The notes beneath the pieces are model-generated. The model saw only the letters and a list, made by a program, of their open reading frames with translations. It did not search any database and was not told the DNA's origin. A DNA stretch of 8,857 bases from Candidatus Bathyarchaeum sp. GTDB lineage: Archaea > Thermoproteota > Bathyarchaeia > Bathyarchaeales > Bathyarchaeaceae. The stretch spans positions 1 through 8,857 of the forward strand of contig PIXS01000071.1 of NCBI GenBank assembly GCA_003096255.1, given 5' to 3'. The position numbers and the translations under genes are program-made. Positions 1 to 5,955 of the stretch are shown here, in pieces (positions within the stretch are counted from its first letter, which is position 1; each line of letters opens with the position of its first letter).

Positions 1-78
1 GGCGATTTTTTCTGCTTTGGTTAGAAAGTGTCTGCCGTGGTGGGGAAAGCAACACATGTTTTCTGTTCCATGATGCAT
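1..78 (-). CDS. Small Cys/His-rich protein, N-terminal part (runs off window)
   Basis: A minus-strand reading frame starts at ATG 78-76 and stays open to the window edge, giving 26 visible residues. A near-perfect archaeal ribosome binding site, GGAGGTGA at 90-83, lies 4 nt before the ATG, which makes the start convincing. The N-terminus is rich in metal ligands (MHHGTENMCCFPHHGRHF) and is followed by LTKAEKIA, which looks like the start of a charged helix. From memory, short archaeal proteins with a Cys/His head and a coiled-coil-like tail often sit beside PadR genes, and this fits that type. It is divergent from the PadR gene, and the shared promoter carries two operators, so PadR probably controls it. 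The function is unknown; metal or redox binding is inferred from composition only. Confidence 0.72.
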   Translation of the reverse strand, partial: MHHGTENMCCFPHHGRHFLTKAEKIA

Positions 79-94
79 TTTTTCACCTCCAATC

Positions 95-118
95 CCAATA
101 TCGGTTTACCGATATTGG
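95..118. promoter_or_regulatory. Operator 1: perfect palindrome in the divergent promoter
   Basis: Two 11-bp arms, CCAATATCGGT (95-105) and ACCGATATTGG (108-118), are exact reverse complements around a 2-bp TT centre. Its core, ATATCGGTTTACCGATAT (98-115), is nearly repeated at 142-159. A 2-bp centre cannot form an RNA hairpin loop, so this reads as a dimer-binding DNA site. It covers the expected transcription start of the minus-strand gene, about 25 bp from the TATA box. The likely ligand is the neighbouring PadR protein, by inference. Confidence 0.7.
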
Positions 119-133
119 AAATACGATGTTGTG

Positions 134-145
134 ATATAAATATAT
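134..145. promoter_or_regulatory. TATA box of the divergent promoter
   Basis: The A/T-only tract ATATAAATATAT lies between the two operators and is nearly symmetric, so it could serve transcription in both directions. The minus-strand start would fall near 110-115, inside operator 1. The plus-strand start would fall near 165. A second weaker box, CTTTAAT near 173-179, is 26 bp upstream of the ATG at 203 and could instead drive a leaderless PadR transcript. Confidence 0.5.
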
Positions 146-159
146 CGGTTATACGATAT
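142..159. promoter_or_regulatory. Operator 2: second copy of the palindromic site
   Basis: ATATCGGTTATACGATAT matches the operator 1 core at 15 of 18 positions. It keeps the outer ATATCG/CGATAT inverted repeat (142-147 and 154-159). The centre lies 44 bp from that of operator 1, about four helical turns, so both sites face the same side of the DNA. It overlaps the TATA box, a placement typical of repression. Confidence 0.65.
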
Positions 160-193
160 CACACTAAAAAAACTTTAATGTTGATTATCTGAT

Positions 194-541
194 ATGATAA
201 TCATGGCCCACTGCAGAACTAAAGGATTCCTAACATTCCTAATTCTTTGGATAATCAGTAGAAAAAGCATGACTGGAGCAGAAATTGCTTCAGAACTTCA
301 AAAAAGGAAGGGAAGAAAACCAAGCCCTGGGACGATATACCCTGTTCTAAAGCACATGAAAGAAGAAAATCTAGTTTCAGTAGATGAAAACAAAAGTTAC
401 ACACTAACCAAAAAAGGGGAAAAAAGCTTAGAAAACCATCTACAAGCATTCATAAGAACATTTCATGACATCGACGAAATGAAATTATGTTGTTGCGGAA
501 ATAGACACATCCACACAAAACACGATAAAGATGAAGAATAG
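194..541 (+). CDS. PadR-family transcriptional regulator
   Basis: A 115-residue winged-helix protein of the PadR family, a DNA-binding regulator that is usually a repressor. The family pattern is clear: helix 1 with RGFL-like KGFLTFLILWIIS (10-22), MTGAEIASEL (26-35), recognition helix PSPGTIYPVLKHMKEENLV (43-61), then the wing SVDENKSYTLTKKG (62-75) and a C-terminal helix. The tail is unusual: CCC at 99-101 followed by H105, H107 and H110, with Cys/His spacing that suggests metal or thiol sensing. Two ATGs are possible, 194 and 203, and neither has a Shine-Dalgarno site. The one at 203 is credible because a TATA-like CTTTAAT lies 26 bp upstream (leaderless transcript) and relatives start close to the conserved Cys-Arg-Gly-Phe-Leu-type segment. 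The gene is divergent from a Cys/His-rich small protein and shares a double operator with it, so autoregulation is likely. Confidence 0.9.
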   Translation: MIIMAHCRTKGFLTFLILWIISRKSMTGAEIASELQKRKGRKPSPGTIYPVLKHMKEENLVSVDENKSYTLTKKGEKSLENHLQAFIRTFHDIDEMKLCCCGNRHIHTKHDKDEE

Positions 542-691
542 CTTAAATGCAAATTATCCGCAACTCCCCCTGCTTTTAGAGCAAAATTAAGTGTAAATCC
601 ATCACGCAATTACATCTGCGGTCTATCTCACTTCTGCTCACATAGAAAAATGCAAGGGGAACAGGTTCTCTTTTCATTGTTTGCTTGAATG

Positions 692-1057
692 CTACTTTAT
701 CAGGTGGTAATATTTGGGATTGAATGGGGGCGTGCAGATGCAGTAAAAGAGCAGGTCTGCGTTTCCAATGTTTTCTATGCGCTGACTTTTGCCTGCTGGA
801 ATGACCACAAGGTCACCTGCTTTAACTTCGGTTGGTGGAATGTCATCAACTTCAACTCGGCCTTTTCCTGCAATTATTAGGTATCGTTCATCAATACCGT
901 CCAAGTAATGTGTTTGTGTTTTGGTTCCCGTTTTTACTCTAGCGAGAGCAATAGATACACTGTTATCTTCGGGTTCATTACAAAGTTCAGAAATAAAACA
1001 TCCCTCAGGTATAGCGAACTCTGTTAACGAATCGGCTTTTACAACTCTTGATTTCAT
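692..1057 (-). CDS. Single-domain cupin protein
   Basis: A 121-residue small cupin barrel. Motif 1 is visible as G44-x5-H50 ... E57-x6-G64, and motif 2 as G81-x5-P87-x-G89-xx-Q92-x3-N96. Two of the four usual metal ligands are changed: Leu52 replaces the second His of HxH, and Gln92 replaces the motif 2 His. I recall archaeal and bacterial cupins with the same PxGxxQxIxN motif and a CICTPPF tail, as here at 106-112, so the change is probably normal for the subfamily. Substrate and reaction are unknown. I chose ATG 1057 over the in-frame GTG at 1069, which would add four residues; neither has a strong ribosome binding site. The gene stands alone, facing away from hyuA. Confidence 0.85.
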   Translation of the reverse strand: MKSRVVKADSLTEFAIPEGCFISELCNEPEDNSVSIALARVKTGTKTQTHYLDGIDERYLIIAGKGRVEVDDIPPTEVKAGDLVVIPAGKSQRIENIGNADLLFYCICTPPFNPKYYHLIK

Positions 1058-1104
1058 AACACATCTCACATCTACAAAGCATCTAAAACAATTAAGTCAC
1101 AGAC

Positions 1105-1113
1105 TAATTTAAC
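1105..1113 (-). promoter_or_regulatory. Possible TATA box for the cupin gene
   Basis: On the minus strand GTTAAATTA lies about 50 bp upstream of ATG 1057, which would place transcription start near 1083 with a leader of about 26 nt. This is a weak match and the only reasonable candidate seen. Confidence 0.3.
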
Positions 1114-1158
1114 TATCCACATCCCAATCAAAGATAAACTAACAACCTTAAAGAGACA

Positions 1159-1296
1159 CTAGAGGAGTCGCGGGGATTTGAACTCTGGACCAACGGACAT
1201 ATCATCCGTCTCGCAAACGCCCTCTTTTTTTAGGATGTAAACTGAAACTACGTGAAAGTCAACAGGGATTTCAGAAGTTAATGCTTCAGTTATCAT
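1159..1296 (-). pseudogene. Possible remnant of a minus-strand gene ending in repeat A
   Basis: A minus-strand frame from ATG 1296 to TAG 1161-1159 gives 45 residues. The same frame is open further upstream to about 1362 but has no start codon there. The residues look protein-like (IPVDFHVVSVYILKKEGVCE). The equivalent minus strand of repeats B and C also reads ILKKGGVCGK and SKKGACGKK. It may therefore be the 3' end of a gene once adjacent to the att-like site, now truncated. No family was recognised. The plus strand also reads open here, so coding is uncertain. Confidence 0.25.
1160..1231 (-). repeat. tRNA-Pro 3'-end-derived repeat A (degenerate att-like site)
   Basis: Positions 1164-1184 match the T-loop and acceptor part of tRNA-Pro(GGG) at 7191-7211 with two mismatches (1166 and 1184). 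The 5' part of the tRNA is absent. The opposite T-stem strand no longer pairs (two A:C mismatches), so it is not a functional tRNA. From about 1187 onward the sequence resembles repeats B and C instead of tRNA, through GTCTCGCAAACGCCCTC to a seven-T run. The CCA end is lost (TAGA instead of TGGT). This is the most diverged and most distal of the copies. Confidence 0.65.
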
Positions 1297-1417
1297 CTCT
1301 AGATGTGGCGCATCTCTTAAATGAAAATCAGGTATTCTAAAAAATGAGCGAAAGCAAATTCAAGCACGACTACGCGAATTAGGTCATAATTGCAATTACA
1401 TTACAGGGGCTGGCAAA

Positions 1418-3439
1418 GTGGATAGGTTTAAAGTTGGAATCGATGTTGGAGGAACTTTCACGGATTTAATTCTTTATGACTCTAAAACTAAGGAATCACA
1501 TGTTGCAAAGGTACTCACGACTACAAATGAACCAGAAAAAGCAATCTTGGAAGGGTTGCGTGAATTGTGCAGAGAACCAAAACAAGTCAGTCTTATCAAT
1601 CATGCAACAACTATTGCCACCAACGCTCTACTCACTCACTCAGGTATTGCCAGAACAGCCTTGATTACAAACCATGGTTTTAGAGATGTACTCGAAATAG
1701 GCAGACAGCGAAGACCAGAACTTTACAACCTTTACACAAGAAGACCGCACCCTCTAGTTAGAAGAAAAAACAGGTTTACAGTCCATGGTAGAATCCGCGC
1801 TGATGGAGAAGAAATAGAGTCACTTGATGTTTACGAGGCAAAACAAGTAGCACAAACAATTGTTGATGAAGCGTTCGAGTCAGTTGCAATTGTTTTTCTT
1901 AACTCATACATAAACGATAGCCACGAAAAGAGAATGAAAGAAATCCTGCTGAGCACAAAATTTGGAGGAACAATAAGCTGTTCCAGCGAAGTCAACAGAG
2001 AATACAAGGAGTATGAACGGATGAGCACGACAGCTGTAAACGCGGTTTTGTCGCCACTAATGTCAAAATACCTAAGAAATCTTAAGAGAAGGCTAGAAAA
2101 TTCAGGATTCCAAACTCAGATATATGCCATGAACTCGGACGGAGGAATGAATACCTTATCGTATGCTTCCAAGTTCCCGATATCAGTAATAGAATCAGGA
2201 CCAGCTGCGGGGGTACTCGCATCACGGCACCTCGCAAATATTCTCTCATTAAAAAAAGTTTTAACATTTGATATGGGTGGCACAACCGCAAAAGCTGGTG
2301 TAGTTATTGATGGTGAATGTGACATATCATATGAATTTGAGGTCGCGGGCAGGACACACAGCGGAAGGTCAATTAAAGGAAGTGGATATTCCGTTCGATA
2401 TCCTTTCATTGATTTGTCAGAAGTTAGTGCTGGAGGAGGCACAATTGCATGGGTGGACGATGGCGGTGCACTTCGAGTTGGACCAAATAGCGCTGGCTCA
2501 GAACCTGGACCCGCAGCATACGGAAAAGGAGGAAAAAATCCTACAGTCACAGACGCAAACATCATCCTTGGGAGAATCAACCCGAACCACCTCTTAGGCG
2601 GAAAAATGCCAATTTATTCAAACTTAGCAAAGCAGGCAGTCAGCGTAATTGCTGAACGATTGGGAATGGATCTTAAGGATACCGCTGAAGGGATAATCAA
2701 GCTGGTGAACCTGAACATGTCTAAGGCAATTATGACTGTTAGTGTGGAACGTGGTAGGGATCCTAGAGATTACACATTAATTGCTTTTGGAGGTGCAGGA
2801 CCAATTCACTGCTGTGACTTAGCTGAAGAACTGGAAATCAACCACGTTATTGTGCCCACCCACGCAGGAATTTTTTCAGCTCATGGTTTACTAGTTGCTA
2901 ATATCACTCGGACATTTTCCCGCCCAGTACTTAGTACAAACTCATTCCTCGAACCATACTTCGATGAAGTTAGAAAAATAGCGTCTAAAACAATGAAAAA
3001 AGAAGGATTCCATAATTATATATTCAAAGAATACGTTGACGCGAGGTATAGTGGGCAATCCTTCGAATTGAGGATGCCATACGAGAAGTCAGCAGACATT
3101 AAAAGACACTTTTCGGAAAAACATAAAGAAACTTATGGGTACGCATCCAAGGACGAAATAGAGATTGTGAATATTAGAGTGAAAGCAGTCATACACACTT
3201 CAGGTCTTAATAGAAAAAGGGCAAAGCATATCCACAAGGAACTGGGCGCCCCAAGTGAATATCGAGAAGTATTGATTAAAGACATCTCGCGCCAGATTCC
3301 CATTTATTCAAAAGTAGAACTGAACATTGGAACATATGGAGAAGGACCAGCCATAATTGAAGAATACGACTCTACCTTAGTAGTTAACTCGGGATGGAAA
3401 TGGGAAGTGAATGACTACGGCATAGAGCTAAAGAGATGA
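1418..3439 (+). CDS. hyuA: Hydantoinase/oxoprolinase subunit A (HyuA family)
   Basis: The 673-residue ATP-binding subunit of a hydantoinase/5-oxoprolinase/acetone-carboxylase-type enzyme, near the usual family length. These cytoplasmic enzymes use ATP hydrolysis to activate a cyclic amide or carbonyl substrate. The N-terminal actin-like phosphate loop is KVGIDVGGTFTDLI (5-18), followed by NHATTIATNALL (61-72), ESGPAAGV (259-266), a second phosphate motif FDMGGTTAK (284-292), SAGGGTIAWVD (337-347), GPNSAGSEPGPA (355-366) and FGGAGPIHCCDLAEEL (457-472). A C-terminal domain follows from about 510. The start is GTG 1418, with AGGGG at 1405-1409 eight nt upstream; no ATG, GTG or TTG lies further upstream in frame. 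It overlaps hyuB by 4 nt (ATGA). The substrate cannot be told from sequence: N-methylhydantoinase, oxoprolinase-like and carboxylase-like roles all remain open, and no acetone carboxylase gamma-type gene is present. Confidence 0.95.
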   Translation: MDRFKVGIDVGGTFTDLILYDSKTKESHVAKVLTTTNEPEKAILEGLRELCREPKQVSLINHATTIATNALLTHSGIARTALITNHGFRDVLEIGRQRRPELYNLYTRRPHPLVRRKNRFTVHGRIRADGEEIESLDVYEAKQVAQTIVDEAFESVAIVFLNSYINDSHEKRMKEILLSTKFGGTISCSSEVNREYKEYERMSTTAVNAVLSPLMSKYLRNLKRRLENSGFQTQIYAMNSDGGMNTLSYASKFPISVIESGPAAGVLASRHLANILSLKKVLTFDMGGTTAKAGVVIDGECDISYEFEVAGRTHSGRSIKGSGYSVRYPFIDLSEVSAGGGTIAWVDDGGALRVGPNSAGSEPGPAAYGKGGKNPTVTDANIILGRINPNHLLGGKMPIYSNLAKQAVSVIAERLGMDLKDTAEGIIKLVNLNMSKAIMTVSVERGRDPRDYTLIAFGGAGPIHCCDLAEELEINHVIVPTHAGIFSAHGLLVANITRTFSRPVLSTNSFLEPYFDEVRKIASKTMKKEGFHNYIFKEYVDARYSGQSFELRMPYEKSADIKRHFSEKHKETYGYASKDEIEIVNIRVKAVIHTSGLNRKRAKHIHKELGAPSEYREVLIKDISRQIPIYSKVELNIGTYGEGPAIIEEYDSTLVVNSGWKWEVNDYGIELKR

Positions 3440-5106
3440 GTGTTTTGAACAAGATTACTGGACAAATAATCAGAAGTTCGTTACTATACGCAAGCGAGGA
3501 GATGGGAATTGCACTACGAAATGCATCATATTCTCCCAACATCAAAGACAGAATGGACCATTCTGCCGCAATTTTTGACTCTGAGGGAAGACTGCTTGCA
3601 CAGGCCGAACATATCCCAGTGCACCTTGGTTCTCTTCCATGGGGACTCAAGAAATTAATAAGCGCCTCTAGCAAGAGAGGGCTCCCCTTCGAAGAAGGCT
3701 CTATGATTGTTGCAAACAACCCATACATAACAGGTACCCATCTAAATGATGTGACTGTCGTAGCCCCAATCTACTATAAAGAGGAGCTTCTAGGATTCAC
3801 AGCCAACAAAGCACACCATTCCGACATCGGAGGAAGCGTTCCTGGAAGCATTAGCATGGACGCCACAACGCTCTATGAAGAAGGCTTCATCATAGATCCT
3901 GAATATTTGATGCTTAAAAACGAATTTGTTGAAGAGCTGTTAACTCGTTTCTCTTCACAATCTCGTATGCCAAATGAGAGAGTGGGCGACATAAAGGCAC
4001 AAGCCGCAGCCAACATTACAGGAATAAAAAGGGTTAACAAAATTATTTCCAAGTATGGAGTGGAAAATTTTAGAGAAGCAGCTGTTGAATCCTTTCGTTA
4101 TTCTGAATCTCTAACGAGACATAAAATATCCTCACTTAATAAGGGAACATATTCTGCAGAAGATTGCCTTGAACATCCAGACGGTCAGGATATCAAACTA
4201 AAAGCAAAATTAACTATCTCAGACCAAGGAATCAAAATAGACTATAAAGGAACAGATAAAGAACTTGATTGCCCCTTGAATGCTGTCTTTGGAGTAACTC
4301 TTTCAGGAGTTTATTTTGTAATCAGAACCATCATAGGTGACGAAATACCCGCTAATCACGGTGCTTTTGCACCAATTTCCGTTTTAGCTCCTAAAGGGAC
4401 AATAGTTAATCCCACGTTTCCGCATCCAGTTGGAGGAGGAAATGTAGAAACAAGCCAAAGGAACACCGACCTCATATACAGTGCATTCTCTAAGGCAGTT
4501 CCAGAAAAAGTGCCTGCAGCGTCGGGGGGCTCTATGAATAACGTAATGATTGGAGGTACGCATAATGGCAAAAGTTGGGCATTTTATGAAACAATAGCAG
4601 TTGGTTTAGGTGGAAGAAAAGGCATGGACGGAATCGATGGAATACACTGTAACATGACAAATACCCTGAACACACCCATAGAAGAGATAGAACGGAACAC
4701 ACCCATGTTAATCACTAGATATGAGTATCGCGTCGATAGCTCCGGAGCTGGCGAGTATCGTGGAGGTTCAGGAGTTATTAGGTCTTTTCGAATGATGTCT
4801 GACTCTACAATCTTTACGGTATTGGCAGGCAGAGAAAGACATGGACCTTGGGGTCTTTTTGGTGGCGAAGAAGGTGAAAAAACATTGGTTATTCTTCAAA
4901 AGAACAACAAGAGACAAAAAATCTCTACCAAAGGGACATTCCGATTAAAAGAAGATGATGAGATTCAGATACATACAGCTGGTGGCGGAGGTTATGGTTT
5001 CGCCACTAAAAGGGATAAGCAGAAAATAAAAGAGGATGTCGACAATGGACTTATTACGAAATCCCGTGCCGAAAAAGATTATGGCAGTAGCTCCGGAATA
5101 ATCTGA
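3436..5106 (+). CDS. hyuB: Hydantoinase/oxoprolinase subunit B (HyuB family)
   Basis: A 556-residue partner subunit of HyuA, normal family length. Conserved segments include the N-terminal GQIIRSSLLYASEEMGIAL (9-27), DHSAAIFDSEGRLLAQAEHI (41-60) and GTHLNDV (100-106). Further on come KAHHSDIGGSVPGSIS (125-140), PHPVGGGNVETSQRNTDLIY, the EYRGGSGVIR stretch and the glycine-rich TAGGGGYGFATKRD near the C-terminus. His102, Asp105 and His127 have the spacing I recall for the Mn-binding His150/Asp153/His175 of acetone carboxylase alpha subunit, so the metal site looks intact. The ATG lies inside the end of hyuA (ATGA overlap), so translation is probably coupled and the two proteins form one complex. 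No transporter or regulator that would hint at the substrate lies beside it. Confidence 0.95.
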   Translation: MSVLNKITGQIIRSSLLYASEEMGIALRNASYSPNIKDRMDHSAAIFDSEGRLLAQAEHIPVHLGSLPWGLKKLISASSKRGLPFEEGSMIVANNPYITGTHLNDVTVVAPIYYKEELLGFTANKAHHSDIGGSVPGSISMDATTLYEEGFIIDPEYLMLKNEFVEELLTRFSSQSRMPNERVGDIKAQAAANITGIKRVNKIISKYGVENFREAAVESFRYSESLTRHKISSLNKGTYSAEDCLEHPDGQDIKLKAKLTISDQGIKIDYKGTDKELDCPLNAVFGVTLSGVYFVIRTIIGDEIPANHGAFAPISVLAPKGTIVNPTFPHPVGGGNVETSQRNTDLIYSAFSKAVPEKVPAASGGSMNNVMIGGTHNGKSWAFYETIAVGLGGRKGMDGIDGIHCNMTNTLNTPIEEIERNTPMLITRYEYRVDSSGAGEYRGGSGVIRSFRMMSDSTIFTVLAGRERHGPWGLFGGEEGEKTLVILQKNNKRQKISTKGTFRLKEDDEIQIHTAGGGGYGFATKRDKQKIKEDVDNGLITKSRAEKDYGSSSGII

Positions 5107-5453
5107 ATACAATCTGTTCAGTCAAATTGTGTAGATTTTCTTTGAAAACAAATTAATCCCAAAACAAAATATCAGGTTCTTGCAGTCCATTCAACAAAAC
5201 ATCCTCAAATAATTCTCTAGTTGTCAATAAGCTGTTTGGTGGGGTCACGGGGATTTGCACAGGAGACTAGTGGAGATATCGCCCGTTTTTCCCGCAAACT
5301 CCTCCCTTTTTTAGAATATTTTGCTATTCGAAATAAAGTGTATATCTTTTCTGAAGACTAACAGAGTGCTGGTTGAATTCAGTTCTAGCCTCTATGAGCT
5401 TTGTTAAAGAATAATGGTGATGAGACATTAGAAAACTCAAAATCAAATGGGAT
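5107..5453. other. Stretch between hyuB and the small ORF
   Basis: No gene is visible here. It contains a 13-bp block, CTCAAATAATTCT (5204-5216), shared with the left flank of repeat C, then tRNA-derived repeat B (5237-5312). A TATA-like GTGTATATC near 5338-5346 follows and could drive the small ORF at 5454. The T-runs of repeat B may also stop transcription from hyuAB, but no clear hairpin precedes them. Confidence 0.45.
5237..5312 (-). repeat. tRNA-Pro 3'-end-derived repeat B (att-like site)
   Basis: Positions 5237-5260 match the CCA, acceptor and T-loop part of tRNA-Pro (7187-7210) at 22 of 24 bases, with changes at 5247 and 5258. The rest of the tRNA is missing and the other T-stem strand is unpaired. 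The remaining part, including GTGGAGATATC (5270-5280), CGTTTTTCCCGC and a final six-T run, closely matches repeat C and more loosely repeat A. It starts 130 bp after the hyuB stop. Confidence 0.75.
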
Positions 5454-5699
5454 ATGGCGATCATAAATTTGGTAAATCACCAATTGAAGATTGGAATCCG
5501 TGAGGATAAAAACACATCTCATTTTGAATTTGAAAACGGGGTAACCAGAAAAACTAAATTGGAGCAAAGACGGTCACCAGAAGAGTTCCAAGCTTATCTT
5601 AGGGATTTATTTGATAAACCGAGTCCAGTTGTAAAGTATAATTGGAATTTGGTCGCGAGAAAAAAAAGAAAGCAGCAATATTGTGGAGTTAACTATTAA
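5454..5699 (+). CDS. Small hypothetical protein
   Basis: An 81-residue, basic, soluble ORF that I do not recognise. It has a hydrophobic start (MAIINLVNHQLKIGI), an acidic/aromatic middle (SHFEFENG), a helix-like SPEEFQAYLRDLFDKPSP and a basic tail (ARKKRKQQ). No strong ribosome binding site precedes the ATG; only GGGAT abuts it. A second ATG at 5447 in another frame reads MGYGDHKFGKSPIEDWNP and then stops at 5501-5503, and it looks equally protein-like. The true gene could therefore be the two parts joined by a frameshift near 5490-5500. It is the only ORF of note between repeats B and C. Confidence 0.4.
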   Translation: MAIINLVNHQLKIGIREDKNTSHFEFENGVTRKTKLEQRRSPEEFQAYLRDLFDKPSPVVKYNWNLVARKKRKQQYCGVNY

Positions 5700-5812
5700 C
5701 ATCAGGTATTGAGGAATAATTTAACCCTCAAACCAAAACTAACATTGTTAAATTTATGCCCTATTAGCTCAAATAATTCTAAATTACGATTTATTCTATA
5801 AAATAATCGTTT

Positions 5813-5886
5813 TGGTGGGGTCGCGGGGATTTGAACCACGAACAAGTGGAGACATCACTCGTTTTTTCCCACACGCTCCTTTTTTT
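5813..5886 (-). repeat. tRNA-Pro 3'-end-derived repeat C (att-like site)
   Basis: Positions 5813-5837 are identical over 25 bp to 7187-7211, the CCA end, acceptor strand and T-loop of tRNA-Pro. The match then stops abruptly, and the following sequence resembles repeat B (AGTGGAGACATCACTCG, then a T6 run, CCCACACGCTCC and T7). Only one T-stem mismatch exists, but there is no anticodon arm, D arm or 5' acceptor, so it is not a tRNA. It lies 113 bp after the small ORF and about 140 bp before the propeller gene. The exact match to the living tRNA suggests it is the youngest copy. Confidence 0.8.
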
Positions 5887-5942
5887 GAACAATAAACGTT
5901 ACCCAAAAAAAATTTTAGTTTGAAACACTAAGAGATACTTAA

Positions 5943-5949
5943 AGGGGAG
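5943..5949 (+). promoter_or_regulatory. Ribosome binding site supporting a TTG start
   Basis: AGGGGAG ends six nt before TTG 5956 and decides that start, because the signal peptide begins directly after it and no ATG lies nearby in frame. An A/T tract, AAATTTTAG near 5909-5917, sits at a suitable distance to be the TATA box. Confidence 0.5.
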
Positions 5950-5955
5950 ATTCTT

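Larger units (their letters stand above)
1070..1417. other. Gene-poor stretch between cupin and hyuA
   Basis: No secure gene is visible. The stretch holds the cupin promoter side, tRNA-derived repeat A (1160-1231), and a minus-strand open stretch ending at 1159. It also has an open extension upstream of hyuA in the same frame (1325-1417), with no start codon after the TGA at 1322. CTAAAAAA near 1338 is the best TATA-like sequence for hyuA, giving a start near 1365, but the match is poor. Confidence 0.5.

Noticed and set aside
1160..1231. Repeat A as a functional tRNA: on the minus strand ACGGA-TGATATG-TCCGT looks like an anticodon arm
   Set aside because: There is no D arm, the acceptor strands do not pair, the T stem has two A:C mismatches, and position 33 would not be U.
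1325..1417. N-terminal extension of HyuA, since the frame is open back to TGA 1322-1324
   Set aside because: No ATG, GTG or TTG occurs in that stretch, and the family's conserved N-terminus begins directly after GTG 1418.
2116..2580. Minus-strand ORF of 154 codons within hyuA
   Set aside because: It is antisense to highly conserved HyuA motifs and has Pro/Ser-rich shadow composition; it is not a gene.
5417..5500. C/D box RNA, because GTGATGA at 5417-5423 fits a C box
   Set aside because: No CUGA D or D' box lies at a suitable distance downstream.
5237..5886. Repeats B and C as integron attC sites
   Set aside because: The paired R and L boxes (GTTRRRY / RYYYAAC) and the attC fold are not seen, and the conserved part is clearly the tRNA-Pro 3' end.
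5237..5886. Repeats as SINE-like retroelements
   Set aside because: Polarity is wrong: in tRNA orientation the homopolymer is at the 5' side and the CCA end at the 3' side, and no target-site duplications were seen.
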